Assembly (NCBI GenBank): GCA_964651435.1
Contig: CAZYVU010000024.1
Location: 1-42,719 of the forward strand
Length of the DNA stretch: 42,719 bases
Source: CAZYVU01 sp964651435
GTDB lineage: Bacteria > Desulfobacterota > Syntrophorhabdia > Syntrophorhabdales > CAYQXL01
Direction of reading: 5' to 3'
Shown: positions 23,374 to 31,585 of the stretch, piece after piece
Position numbering within the stretch: position 1 is the stretch's first letter
How the letters are laid out: the number at the start of each line of letters is the position of its first letter
Position numbers and translations under genes: made by a program
Notes under the pieces: model-generated
What the model saw: the letters and a program-made list of their open reading frames with translations, nothing else
The model's database searches: none
Told to the model about the DNA's origin: nothing

Positions 23374-24806
23374 AATCCCAGCGTTTTCCAGATGCCGTCC
23401 ACCTTCCTTATGGTCTCTCCGTCCATGACGGCCCGCTCCGGCCAGGGGCGCGTCATCCCCTCTTGCCTCAACTTCTTCGTCGCATCGATACCCATCTTGC
23501 CGCCGAAACCCTCCTCCAGCGAGGCATGGTCGAGGATATCCATAGGGCCCTTTTTGATGACCACGTCGCGCAGGGGATCGATGTTGTTGCCCAGGTGGAA
23601 AAGGACCTCGTCCATGTTCTGAACGTCCACGTCGCCGTCAAAGACAACGATGACCTTCGTCGCCGACATCTGCCCCAGGCCCCAGAGGCTGTCCATGACC
23701 TTGTAGGCGTGGCCGGGGTAGCGTTTCCGGATGGACACAAAGGCGAAGTTGTGGAAAAGCCCGGCGACGGGCAGGTTTATGTCCCCTATCTCGGGCACGA
23801 TGAAGCGGATGGCGGGAAGGAAGAGCTTTTCCGTGAGCTTGCCGAGGAGTGCATCTTCGAGGGGCGGCCAGCCCACAGCGGTGGAGGGGTATAGGGGGTC
23901 CCGGGCGAAGGTCATGGCCTCAACGTGAAAAACGGGGAAATCTCGCGGCGGCGTGTAGTACCCTGTATGGTCGCCAAAGGGTCCTTCAAGGAATATCTCG
24001 CCCTCCTCCACATAGCCCTCCAGCACGATCTGGCTCGTTGCGGGCACCCTGAGGCCCACGGTAAGGCACTGCGCCACCTCGACGGCGTGATCCATCAGAA
24101 CGCCGGCAAAGATGAGCTCGCTGATGTCCGGGGGAAGCGGTGCCGTGGCCGCATAGATTACTGAAGGCTCGCAGCCAAGCGCACAGGCCACTTCAAGACG
24201 CCGTCCGCGCTCCATGGCCTTACGGTGGTGCACCTCGCCGCCCTTCGACGGGTGCCAGTGGAGGGCCGTCTTATTTCTGTCGATGACCTGCATCCGGTAC
24301 ATGCCCAGGTTTTCCCTTCCTGTGTCAGGGTCCTTGGTAATGACCACAGGAAGGGTGATGAACCGTCCGGCGTCATCGGGCCACGATTTCATGACTGGAA
24401 GGAGCCCCAGATCCACCTCGTCTCCCCTGAGCACCCTTTCCTGACAGAGGGCCTTGCGCGCCTCCTTCGGAAAGAGCCCTGAAATGTCTTTAAGCCTCAA
24501 GAGCGCCTTGGCCTTGCCCATGAAGCCCTTGGGCACGTCAAGCTCCAAGAGCGATGAAACCCGCTCCAGCAGCACCTCTTCCGACCGGACGCCGAAAACA
24601 TCCCACATCCGGTCCCAGGTGCCGAACATGTTTATGATGAGCGGTACCGACGTGCCCACAACGTTCTCGAAGATGAGGGCCGGACCGCCCTGATCGAAAA
24701 CGCGCCGATATATTTCGGTAATCTCCAGGTCCGGGCTCACAGGCTGCCCGATGCGCTTAAGGGCGCCCCTATCTTCCCACAGCCGAATGAGGGTCTTGAG
24801 GTCCAT
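23370..24806 (-). CDS. UbiD-family decarboxylase (possibly MqnL)
   Basis: The protein has 478 residues. It is a decarboxylase of a 3-polyprenyl-4-hydroxybenzoate type acid using prenylated FMN. Landmarks: LEITEIYRRV, GPALIFENV, NLGMYRMQVIDRNKTALHW (prFMN and metal site), and the catalytic EGPFGDHTGYYTPPRDFPVF segment. AVGWPPLEDALLGKL and DILDHASLEEGFGGKMGIDAT follow. TTAGGAG 7 nt before ATG sets the start. First gene of a five-gene minus-strand operon and divergent from the LpdD-ubiX operon that supplies its cofactor. Length is normal. Confidence 0.94.
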   Translation of the reverse strand: MDLKTLIRLWEDRGALKRIGQPVSPDLEITEIYRRVFDQGGPALIFENVVGTSVPLIINMFGTWDRMWDVFGVRSEEVLLERVSSLLELDVPKGFMGKAKALLRLKDISGLFPKEARKALCQERVLRGDEVDLGLLPVMKSWPDDAGRFITLPVVITKDPDTGRENLGMYRMQVIDRNKTALHWHPSKGGEVHHRKAMERGRRLEVACALGCEPSVIYAATAPLPPDISELIFAGVLMDHAVEVAQCLTVGLRVPATSQIVLEGYVEEGEIFLEGPFGDHTGYYTPPRDFPVFHVEAMTFARDPLYPSTAVGWPPLEDALLGKLTEKLFLPAIRFIVPEIGDINLPVAGLFHNFAFVSIRKRYPGHAYKVMDSLWGLGQMSATKVIVVFDGDVDVQNMDEVLFHLGNNIDPLRDVVIKKGPMDILDHASLEEGFGGKMGIDATKKLRQEGMTRPWPERAVMDGETIRKVDGIWKTLGL

Positions 24807-24923
24807 GACTTTGCTCCTAAGGTAAGGGTGAAATGTGCAAGCGTTCTACCAAAATTTCACCAAGAAAACAACTGAAGAGCGCGCCGCGGGCGGCTCCCGA
24901 CCTATGCCTCGCCGTCTTTTATC

Positions 24924-24932
24924 TGGTATAAT
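24924..24932 (+). promoter_or_regulatory. extended -10 promoter of the LpdD-ubiX-nudC operon
   Basis: TGGTATAAT is an extended -10 element (TGN plus consensus TATAAT at 24927-24932), with no convincing -35 box. The ATG at 24942 begins 9 nt after the hexamer, so little or no 5' leader is expected. Confidence 0.6.
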
Positions 24933-24941
24933 TGTTCCTAT

Positions 24942-25328
24942 ATGGCAGCCGATGGTCCACGTGAGCTTACGGAGCGAAACGGAGCCTATGCGGTGACGGC
25001 AAGTGTTCATCCCATGGGGCGGGACCTTGAGGTAAACCTCTACGGCGGCGAGGGTCATATAGGAGCCGTCGGCATGGCGGAACCACGGCCGAGCCTAAAA
25101 GAACCGGGCAGCCTCAGCGCCACCGGCTCCGTATTTACCTTTCCGGCACACAAGGAGGACGGCATCGCCAAAGCGATGGCTGAGGAGCTGGCCCGGAGGC
25201 TCAACGGCAGGGTCGTTGTCGTTGCAGGCATGCATTGGCGGGATCTTTCGCCCGAGGGCATTGAGATCGTCGAAGGACTGTGCAGGAAAGTGCTTGAAAG
25301 GATCGTGAAGATGGTGGAGGAGAGATGA
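24942..25328 (+). CDS. prenylated-flavin chaperone LpdD-like protein
   Basis: The protein has 128 residues. The core GEGHIGAVGMAEPRPSL (36-52), SATGSVFTFPAHKEDGIAKA (59-78) and VVVVAGMHWRDLSPEGIE is the pattern I associate with the small LpdD/VdcD family found beside UbiX and UbiD genes and proposed to help deliver prenylated FMN to UbiD enzymes. Position supports this: it overlaps ubiX (next gene) by 4 bp and diverges from ubiD. The start has no Shine-Dalgarno but sits just after an extended -10 promoter. The family assignment is from memory of motif and context. Confidence 0.7.
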   Translation: MAADGPRELTERNGAYAVTASVHPMGRDLEVNLYGGEGHIGAVGMAEPRPSLKEPGSLSATGSVFTFPAHKEDGIAKAMAEELARRLNGRVVVVAGMHWRDLSPEGIEIVEGLCRKVLERIVKMVEER

Positions 25329-25891
25329 CAAAACTTGTCGTGGCCATTACGGGCGCCTCAGGCGTCGTTTACGGGATTCGGCTCTTGCAGGTGTTGCGGG
25401 AAGCGGGCGTGGAGACGCACCTTGTCGTCTCAGAGGCCGGGGAGCGCAACATAGCCATCGAGACGTCCTACAGCCCCGATGCCGTATACGACCTGGCCGC
25501 CGCCTGTTACCGGAACGATGACATTGCGGCCCCCATAGCGAGCGGATCCTTCAGGGCCGACGGTATGGCCGTCGTCCCCTGCACCATAAAGACCCTTTCT
25601 GCCATCGCCCACTCCTATGGGGAGACCCTCATTGTGCGGGCCGCCGACGTGGCGCTAAAGGAACGGCGAAGGCTCGTGCTCGTGGTCCGTGAAACACCCC
25701 TTCACAAGGGCCACCTGGAGCTGATGCACAGGGCCGCCGATCTGGGGGCCGTTATTCTTCCGCCGGCACCGGCCTTCTATCAGAGGCCCAGAACGGTGGA
25801 CGATATTGTGGACCACACGGTGGGCAAGATACTCGATCTCTTCGATGTGGATCATGCCCTCTTTGACAGATGGGGAGGCGCGTTGCCATGA
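25325..25891 (+). CDS. ubiX: flavin prenyltransferase UbiX (possibly MqnM)
   Basis: The protein has 188 residues. It adds dimethylallyl phosphate to FMN to make the prenylated cofactor of UbiD. Flavin site: VVAITGASGVVYGIRLLQVL at the N-terminus; then GSFRADGMAVVPCTIKTLSAIAHS with the conserved Ser/Cys region; RRRLVLVVRETPLHKGHLELM; and ILPPAPAFYQRPRTVDDIVD. Length and motif order are standard. Translationally coupled to the LpdD-like gene (ATGA overlap) and to nudC (ATGA overlap). The distance to ubiD suggests cofactor supply for that enzyme. Confidence 0.96.
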   Translation: MTKLVVAITGASGVVYGIRLLQVLREAGVETHLVVSEAGERNIAIETSYSPDAVYDLAAACYRNDDIAAPIASGSFRADGMAVVPCTIKTLSAIAHSYGETLIVRAADVALKERRRLVLVVRETPLHKGHLELMHRAADLGAVILPPAPAFYQRPRTVDDIVDHTVGKILDLFDVDHALFDRWGGALP

Positions 25892-26673
25892 CGGGCAGCA
25901 GGGCATACTGGTTCATCGTGACGGGAAAGAGGATGGTTATGGCCGAATCTAACGGGGCCACCGCCGTCCCCTTCATCGAAAGCCCCGGCGAGCTCGGCCT
26001 CACAGCCCTCAGGGAGCAACACATCGGAACCTGTCACGGCCATGAGGCCTTCGCGGCAGAGGCCGCAGAAGATTCGATTCTTCCCGAAGGGTTTCGGCGA
26101 CAGGGCGTTTGGGGCCTCTTCAACACCGTCGATGAGGAGTTTTTCGCGACGGCCTTAAAAGCGGTCCACCTTATCGAATGGGACCGGGACGGCCGATTCT
26201 GCAGCCGGTGCGGCAGCCCGGTTGCAATGAAAAAGGAAGAGCGCGCCAAAGAATGCCCCGGCTGCGGCTTGACGATTTTCCCTCGCCTGTCCCCGGCCGT
26301 CATAGTCCTCGTCACGCGGGGCAGAGAGATTCTTCTCGCCCGGTCGCCCCGGTTCAAGGATACCTTCTACAGCGTTCTGGCGGGCTTTGTGGAGCCGGGG
26401 GAAAGGCTGGAGGAAACGGTTCAGCGGGAAATCAGGGAGGAAACGGGTATAGAGGTCACCGACATACGGTACTTCGGGAGCCAGCACTGGCCCTTTCCCG
26501 ACAGCCTCATGATCGGCTTCACGGCCAGGTACGCGGGCGGCGAGATCCGTATTGACCCCTCAGAGATCGTTGACGCACATTGGTTCTCCGTCGACGCCCT
26601 ACCGGGCCTTCCCGGCAAGATCAGCATCGCCCGGAAGATGATCGACTGGTTCGTGGAGCAGGTGAGACAATGA
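25888..26673 (+). CDS. nudC: NAD(+) diphosphatase (Nudix, NudC-like)
   Basis: The protein has 261 residues. ATG 25888 overlaps the ubiX stop (ATGA) and has GGGGAGG upstream, so it is preferred over ATG 25870. Zinc ribbon: Cys105, Cys108, Cys123, Cys126 (FCSRCGS and KECPGCG). The Nudix box is complete at 166-188 (starts GFVEPGERLEETVQ, ends REETGI). The family tag SQPWPFPxS appears as SQHWPFPDS (198-206), a Pro-to-His change. NudC hydrolyses NAD(H) and can remove NAD caps from RNA 5' ends. Whether the His substitution shifts specificity is not known. Cotranscription with ubiX may be incidental. Confidence 0.9.
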   Translation: MTGSRAYWFIVTGKRMVMAESNGATAVPFIESPGELGLTALREQHIGTCHGHEAFAAEAAEDSILPEGFRRQGVWGLFNTVDEEFFATALKAVHLIEWDRDGRFCSRCGSPVAMKKEERAKECPGCGLTIFPRLSPAVIVLVTRGREILLARSPRFKDTFYSVLAGFVEPGERLEETVQREIREETGIEVTDIRYFGSQHWPFPDSLMIGFTARYAGGEIRIDPSEIVDAHWFSVDALPGLPGKISIARKMIDWFVEQVRQ

Positions 26674-26682
26674 GCTCTGCGC

Positions 26683-26722
26683 TCATTGAGGCCGCAGGCC
26701 GCTCCTCAAGTGAAACGCTCCC
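26683..26722. repeat. GAGGCCGCAGGCCGCTC-type palindromic repeat
   Basis: TTGAG (26686-26690), GCCGCAGGCCGCTC and CTCAA form a hairpin-capable unit nearly identical to 16232-16252. It fills the gap after nudC before the convergent small membrane protein gene. Confidence 0.6.
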
Positions 26723-26735
26723 GGCCTCGCGTTGC

Positions 26736-26921
26736 TCAGTATCTCATAAAGAAATTGATGTATGGGTTGGGCGTGTTTCTCTTCATCTTCTTGAAGCGGT
26801 AGCTGATCGTCAGGAAAACAATACCCACAACGATGAGCAGGGAGGCAACAATGAGCGACAGGAGCGGCGGGTAGAGGGCTATCAGTATCCCTGCCACAAT
26901 AAGTACTATACCGATGATCAT
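26736..26921 (-). CDS. small membrane protein, DUF3096-like
   Basis: The protein has 61 residues. ATG 26921 follows GTAAGGAGG by about 5 nt; the longer frame on this strand has no support. Two hydrophobic helices (IGIVLIVAGILIALYP and LIVASLLIVVGIVFLTI) are joined by a short Pro turn, followed by a basic tail (YRFKKMKRN) and PNPYINFFMRY. This resembles DUF3096 two-helix proteins. A small integral membrane protein of unknown role, in its own unit, convergent with nudC. Confidence 0.7.
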   Translation of the reverse strand: MIIGIVLIVAGILIALYPPLLSLIVASLLIVVGIVFLTISYRFKKMKRNTPNPYINFFMRY

Positions 26922-26999
26922 CGTCTCCTCCTTACGCCGGCATCGCTGCGCAAGCTCATTATAGCAGAATAGGGGGCGCTGTGGTATCATTGGGAAACA

Positions 27000-28088
27000 A
27001 TGAAGGCACTCATATTTGACGGTACGCTGCGGTATGTAGAGGATTGCCCGGTTCCGGAACCGGCAGAGGGTGAGGCGCTCGTCCGGGTAACGACCGCCGG
27101 CATCTGCGACACGGACATCCAGATCACCAGGGGATACCTCGGCTTTCAGGGCATCCCGGGGCACGAGTTCGTGGGTACCGTCGAGGGGGTCAACGGCCCC
27201 GACGGGCAATGGATCGGTAAACGTGTCGTCGGCGAGATCAACTGCGGCTGCGGGGCCTGCCAATGGTGCCGCCAGGGACTCGAAAGACACTGCCCCGACC
27301 GGACAACGCTGGGCATACTGGGCCGACAGGGCGCCTTTGCCGAGTACCTCACCCTGCCCGTGAGCAACCTCCACGAAGTGTTGACGAGCGTCTCCGATGA
27401 CGAGGCGGTCTTTGCCGAGCCCCTGGCTGCCGCCTTCGAGATAACCGCTCAGGTCCACGTTCGCCCCACGGACCGGGTCCTCGTTATGGGTGACGGCAAG
27501 CTGGGCATCCTCTGCGCCCTGGTCCTCAGCCTCACGGAGGCGGAGGTTGTTCTTCTGGGCAGGCACGAGGAGAGGCTAAAGGTTGCCACCGGCCTGGGCG
27601 TGACTGCGGCAAGAATAGAAAATGGGAATTGGGAAACGGGGAAACAGTTCGGAGTTCGGAGTTCCCCGGCCTTGCCGGGACAGGCGGAGTTCGGAGAGAC
27701 AGGAGAACAGCAGTTATCCGATGATTTTCAACTCAAAACTCAAAACTCAAAACTCAAAACCTTTTTCGACATTGTTGTCGATGCCACCGGATCCCCTGAA
27801 GGGTTTGAGGAGGCCCTTCAGTTTGTCCGGCCACGGGGAACCATCGTGCTCAAGACCACAACGGCCCGGGGCGCGAAGCTGAACCTCGCCCCCGTCGTCA
27901 TCAACGAAATCACCGTAGTCGGCTCCCGGTGCGGCCTCTTCGGCCCCGCCCTGCGGGCCCTCACCTCGGGGGCCGTCGATGTAAAGCCCCTCATCGGTCG
28001 GAAGCTCTCCTTTGCCGACGCCCTTGAGGCCTTTCGCATGGCCGATGAAGGGTCCTTTCTGAAGGTACTCCTGTCCTTTCGCACTTGA
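27000..28088 (+). CDS. zinc-dependent MDR alcohol dehydrogenase-like protein with repeat-encoded insert
   Basis: The protein has 362 residues. Catalytic zinc ligands: Cys36 (GICDTD), His55-Glu56 (GHEF) and Glu140-region AEPL. Structural zinc: Cys84, Cys87, Cys90, Cys98. The Rossmann motif is GDGKLG (165-170). Residues about 206-255 are not family-like: they are encoded by a 7-bp-period repeat block (27619-27758) that keeps the frame and splits the coenzyme domain between VTAAR and FDIVVDATGSPEGF. Without the insert the length (about 312) matches small MDR members. TATCAT 9 nt before ATG and no Shine-Dalgarno suggest a leaderless message. The insert may or may not be tolerated; substrate unknown. 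Confidence 0.85.
   Translation: MKALIFDGTLRYVEDCPVPEPAEGEALVRVTTAGICDTDIQITRGYLGFQGIPGHEFVGTVEGVNGPDGQWIGKRVVGEINCGCGACQWCRQGLERHCPDRTTLGILGRQGAFAEYLTLPVSNLHEVLTSVSDDEAVFAEPLAAAFEITAQVHVRPTDRVLVMGDGKLGILCALVLSLTEAEVVLLGRHEERLKVATGLGVTAARIENGNWETGKQFGVRSSPALPGQAEFGETGEQQLSDDFQLKTQNSKLKTFFDIVVDATGSPEGFEEALQFVRPRGTIVLKTTTARGAKLNLAPVVINEITVVGSRCGLFGPALRALTSGAVDVKPLIGRKLSFADALEAFRMADEGSFLKVLLSFRT
27619..27758. repeat. in-gene composite heptad block
   Basis: Seven contiguous 7-mers run from 27619 to 27667: AAAATGG, GAATTGG, GAAACGG, GGAAACA, GTTCGGA, GTTCGGA, GTTCCCC. A CCGGC/GCCGG hairpin and further GTTCGG pieces follow. Four perfect copies of ACTCAAA occupy 27731-27758. The length of the block preserves the reading frame of the dehydrogenase. 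Confidence 0.9.
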
Positions 28089-28111
28089 CCCGAATACACT
28101 GCGGACCCACC

Positions 28112-28140
28112 TTGACTTCCGCATTCTCGCGGTGTTTAAT
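28112..28140 (+). promoter_or_regulatory. promoter of the secreted protease gene
   Basis: TTGACT (28112-28117), a 17-bp spacer and TTTAAT (28135-28140). Predicted leader of about 72 nt ending in GGCGGAGGAATCT before ATG 28219. I see no known riboswitch in the leader. Confidence 0.65.
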
Positions 28141-28218
28141 TCCTTTGTGGGGGCCCTGCGAACAAGGCTGTGCCGGGCTGCATAACCAGGTCCAAGGGGG
28201 GTCGAGGCGGAGGAATCT

Positions 28219-31200
28219 ATGAAAGACAGGTGGCGTTTTGCTGCATTCATCATCTTCGTTCTTCTTCTTGTATCGCAGACTGCCGGGGCGCGTGATTTTA
28301 TCGTCTTTCGCGGCAAGCCCATCCGCTTCCCGACACCGGAGCAACTGACCATACCATCGCCCCCCGAGGGGCAGCCAGGTGAACCCGCCGCCGAACCTTC
28401 GGGGATCGGTCCCTTACCCTTTTCCATCAATGCCAACCCTCCGGACAGCTACGACCTACTCCAATGGCAAACGGCAAACAAGGATCAGAACCCGCGGGGA
28501 TCGTGCCAGGCCTTTTCCTTTCTTGGCGCCATTGAAGCATTTTACCGCCGACACTACGGCATCACCCTTGACCTTTCGGAGGAGTATTTCATTCACGGCG
28601 TCTTTAGCCGCCAGCACACCCACAACCCCTCGGTGAGCCACGAAAATATGTCCTCTTTCTGCGGTGGACTGCATGCAGGCGAAGGCGTTTCCGTCGTTGA
28701 CGGCCGGATTCAAATGGTCAAAACGGGGATGATGCTGCCGGAGGAAAAATATGCGCCCTATTTCGGACACGGTAATGCGGGCTGGGTAGCTTACGGCACC
28801 GACCACCGGCACAACGACATGGCAGCAATCGCCGGCAGTTACGGTCTCAAGACCGTCACGGTGCAAGGAAATGACTGGTGCGACGCCGCCTACTACACGG
28901 ACAACCCGTGGGATCTTACCCAGGAGATGATCGACAACTTCGAGTACGATAATCGCTACATACCTGCCGAGGCCAGAAAAAACGCAAGGTATGGTGCAAC
29001 GGAGATCGCCTTTCTCCCAACACAGAAAACCAGAGACACGGCCCTTGTGGAATCCATTATCTCGGCCGATCAGGAGATCGACGGAGGCTTCGGCTTGGGA
29101 AAGCTCGATTGCGGCAATCCCAACTACGACGACGGCACGGCTGTCGAGACGCTGAACGGGGCCACGGTCTGCCGCTACCCCGTCGTCGCCAAATCGTGGT
29201 GCCTCCAGCCTGGATGTCAGGGCCTATGGGAGTGGATCGATGCTGCGGGCGCATACGGGGAGGCCGGCCACGCACTCATCGTTGTGGGATACGACCGCTC
29301 ACGGCAGCTCTTCCTTCTGAAGAACTCCTGGGGAAACACCATGCCCTATCTCTGGGTGCCCTACCAGTTTATGGAGGAAAAGAGTTTTGGCGGGGTGATG
29401 GTTCTTCAGGTGCGCGACCCCGCTCTCGGCCCTGTGACCCAGGAGATGGTCGTCGGCAAGTGGGACATGGACCACGACGGGCACCTTGGAGAGCTCGTGA
29501 TACGGAGGCCCAAGAAGCCTGTCGAAGACGTGACGTGGTCAGATCCTCTCTATACTTATTTCGAATACGAGACCGGCCAGTTCGACAGAATCGGCACCTA
29601 CAGGCCTGCCGGCATCGACCAGCCGCCGTACGAGGCGAGAGGCGTCATAGCTGAGATGACAGGCTCACCCTTTCAGTTCTACATCGATTTCAGTCAGCCC
29701 GAGGGGGCACCAGACCCCAAAGGATACAAAGTGCCGGGAACGGGGCAGCCCTTTATCCTGTTCCCCTTCGGCGGAGGATTTTCCTATTCCCACGGAAATT
29801 TCGCTGCGGGCACGACAGAGTGGTCGGGCGCCTACTACGGGACCCTCCTGGCACGGCCGGACGTTGACCTGCAGTATACGGCCGGGACATTCAGCGTCCA
29901 AAACTGGAAGGACAACTTCAAGCTCTATTTTTCCAACGGTGAAAGGGTCACGCTGCAGGTTACGTCCGTCGGCAACCTTCAGTCCGGCTTCTATCCCGTA
30001 AAGTACAGGCTCGGCAACAAGAACGGAAGCGCCTCCATTGCCGCCGGCACCCCTCACCGGCTCTTTCTGTCCGAAAAGAACGTAACTCTCAATTATCACA
30101 CGTGGGAGGCCGGACTTATGAGCGGGCGGGGCGAAACGCTTGGCGTCTTCGGCGTCAGAACATCCGACATCGGCGTCACCGACGTGAATGCCACCGACGG
30201 CGCATACGCAGACAAGGTACGGATTACCTGGTCCCCGCACCCTTCCGCAAAGAGCTATGTCGGCGCATATGCCGTCGCCCGAAGCCTGTCTCCCGATGCC
30301 GGCACCGCCACGATGGTCGGAAGCACGGGCGGCACACAGTATGACGACAAGACGGCCGATCCCGGCAGAGTCTACTACTATTGGGTAAGTGTCGTCGGCA
30401 AGGACGGCGAGTGGACGCCATACACCTCTCACGATGGTGGTTTCCGGAAAATATCGCCCCCTGCAAGTGTCGCGGCAAGCGACGGGACTTACTCCGACAA
30501 GGTGTTGGTCACCTGGAGCCCCCCTGCGGGAGCCGTCCTCTCCTACTCCGTCTATAGGGCACTTGCCCAGAAGGGGCTGGGGGCTGTCGGCATCCTGTTG
30601 GGCACCGTCAACGGCACGTCCTTCAACGATACAACGGCTACACCACACTATACCTACTACTATTTCGTCGTCGCCAACAGCCCGGCGGGATCAAGTGCGC
30701 CCAGCAAGGCCGACAAGGGGTTCCGCGTCCTCGCAGCGCCGACAAACGTGACGGCCACGGATGGTACGTGGGAGAACCTGATCACCGTGAACTGGACCGG
30801 AACAACGGGTGCAGCGCATTATGCCGTCCTAAGGGCTGCCGCCCCCAACCAGCGGGCCAAACAGGTGGCCACCGACGACGGCACGCCATACGATGACAAC
30901 ACGGTGATCCCCGGCGCTACATACTATTACACCGTCAAGGCCTGCAACCAGTACGGGTGCAGCAAGCCGAGCAATGCAGACTCGGGATACGCGCTCCTCG
31001 GCAGCCCCTCGAACGTCAAGGCCACGAAGGGCGAGTTTCCGGACCGTGTCCGGGTGACCTGGAGCGCCAAGACCGGCGTTACGTCCTATGAGGTCCATTC
31101 GGCCACGACGGCATTCGGGCCCAAGACCCTCATCACCACAACAAAGTCGACAAGCTATGATCATATGAAGCCCAAGCCGGGCATCATGCACTACTACTGG

Positions 31201-31551
31201 GTCAAATCGAAGAACAAGTACGGGACAAGCGATTTCGGCTCCTACGACGTGGGCTACACGAAGATCGCCGGGCCCACGAACGTGGCGGCAACCATTGCCC
31301 GGTCCGTAGTGCGGGTAACGTGGGATCCCGTGGCAGACGCATCGGGCTATCTTGTGTCGCGCTCCACATCGGGACACGGCGGCCAGCAGGCCCTTGGCAC
31401 ATCGACGGCCACGACCTATGACGACACGACGGCACCGATGGGGTCGGGCGCTACAGTCTACTATTGGGTCCAGGCCATCTTTGGCGCCTCACCCCCCTAC
31501 ATGGCCAGCGACTACGGGGGACCCGTCAAGGTGGTGCTTCCGGCCTACTAA
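28219..31551 (+). CDS. secreted papain-like (C1A) cysteine protease with five FnIII-type repeats
   Basis: The protein has 1110 residues. The signal peptide is 1-24 (FAAFIIFVLLLVSQTAGA). The peptidase core has Cys96 (NPRGSCQAFSFLGAIEAFYR), His351 (EAGHALIVVGYD) and Asn369 (LLKNSWG), a complete Cys-His-Asn triad. The residue after the catalytic Cys is Gln instead of the usual Trp, and about 255 residues separate Cys and His, longer than in papain. Residues about 400-650 are unassigned beta-rich sequence. Five fibronectin-III-like modules follow to the C-terminus, each opening like VTATDGTW or VAASDGTY and containing VxVTW. No anchor motif; probably released or surface-associated by export machinery. 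GGAGG sets the start. Confidence 0.87.
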   Translation: MKDRWRFAAFIIFVLLLVSQTAGARDFIVFRGKPIRFPTPEQLTIPSPPEGQPGEPAAEPSGIGPLPFSINANPPDSYDLLQWQTANKDQNPRGSCQAFSFLGAIEAFYRRHYGITLDLSEEYFIHGVFSRQHTHNPSVSHENMSSFCGGLHAGEGVSVVDGRIQMVKTGMMLPEEKYAPYFGHGNAGWVAYGTDHRHNDMAAIAGSYGLKTVTVQGNDWCDAAYYTDNPWDLTQEMIDNFEYDNRYIPAEARKNARYGATEIAFLPTQKTRDTALVESIISADQEIDGGFGLGKLDCGNPNYDDGTAVETLNGATVCRYPVVAKSWCLQPGCQGLWEWIDAAGAYGEAGHALIVVGYDRSRQLFLLKNSWGNTMPYLWVPYQFMEEKSFGGVMVLQVRDPALGPVTQEMVVGKWDMDHDGHLGELVIRRPKKPVEDVTWSDPLYTYFEYETGQFDRIGTYRPAGIDQPPYEARGVIAEMTGSPFQFYIDFSQPEGAPDPKGYKVPGTGQPFILFPFGGGFSYSHGNFAAGTTEWSGAYYGTLLARPDVDLQYTAGTFSVQNWKDNFKLYFSNGERVTLQVTSVGNLQSGFYPVKYRLGNKNGSASIAAGTPHRLFLSEKNVTLNYHTWEAGLMSGRGETLGVFGVRTSDIGVTDVNATDGAYADKVRITWSPHPSAKSYVGAYAVARSLSPDAGTATMVGSTGGTQYDDKTADPGRVYYYWVSVVGKDGEWTPYTSHDGGFRKISPPASVAASDGTYSDKVLVTWSPPAGAVLSYSVYRALAQKGLGAVGILLGTVNGTSFNDTTATPHYTYYYFVVANSPAGSSAPSKADKGFRVLAAPTNVTATDGTWENLITVNWTGTTGAAHYAVLRAAAPNQRAKQVATDDGTPYDDNTVIPGATYYYTVKACNQYGCSKPSNADSGYALLGSPSNVKATKGEFPDRVRVTWSAKTGVTSYEVHSATTAFGPKTLITTTKSTSYDHMKPKPGIMHYYWVKSKNKYGTSDFGSYDVGYTKIAGPTNVAATIARSVVRVTWDPVADASGYLVSRSTSGHGGQQALGTSTATTYDDTTAPMGSGATVYYWVQAIFGASPPYMASDYGGPVKVVLPAY

Positions 31552-31585
31552 GACAAGCGGCATCGGGACCAACAGAGGAGGTTTC

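Noticed and set aside
28141..28218. Possible cyclic-di-GMP or other riboswitch in the protease leader
   Set aside because: A leader of about 72 nt is too short and lacks the conserved GEMM core; only ordinary hairpins can be drawn.
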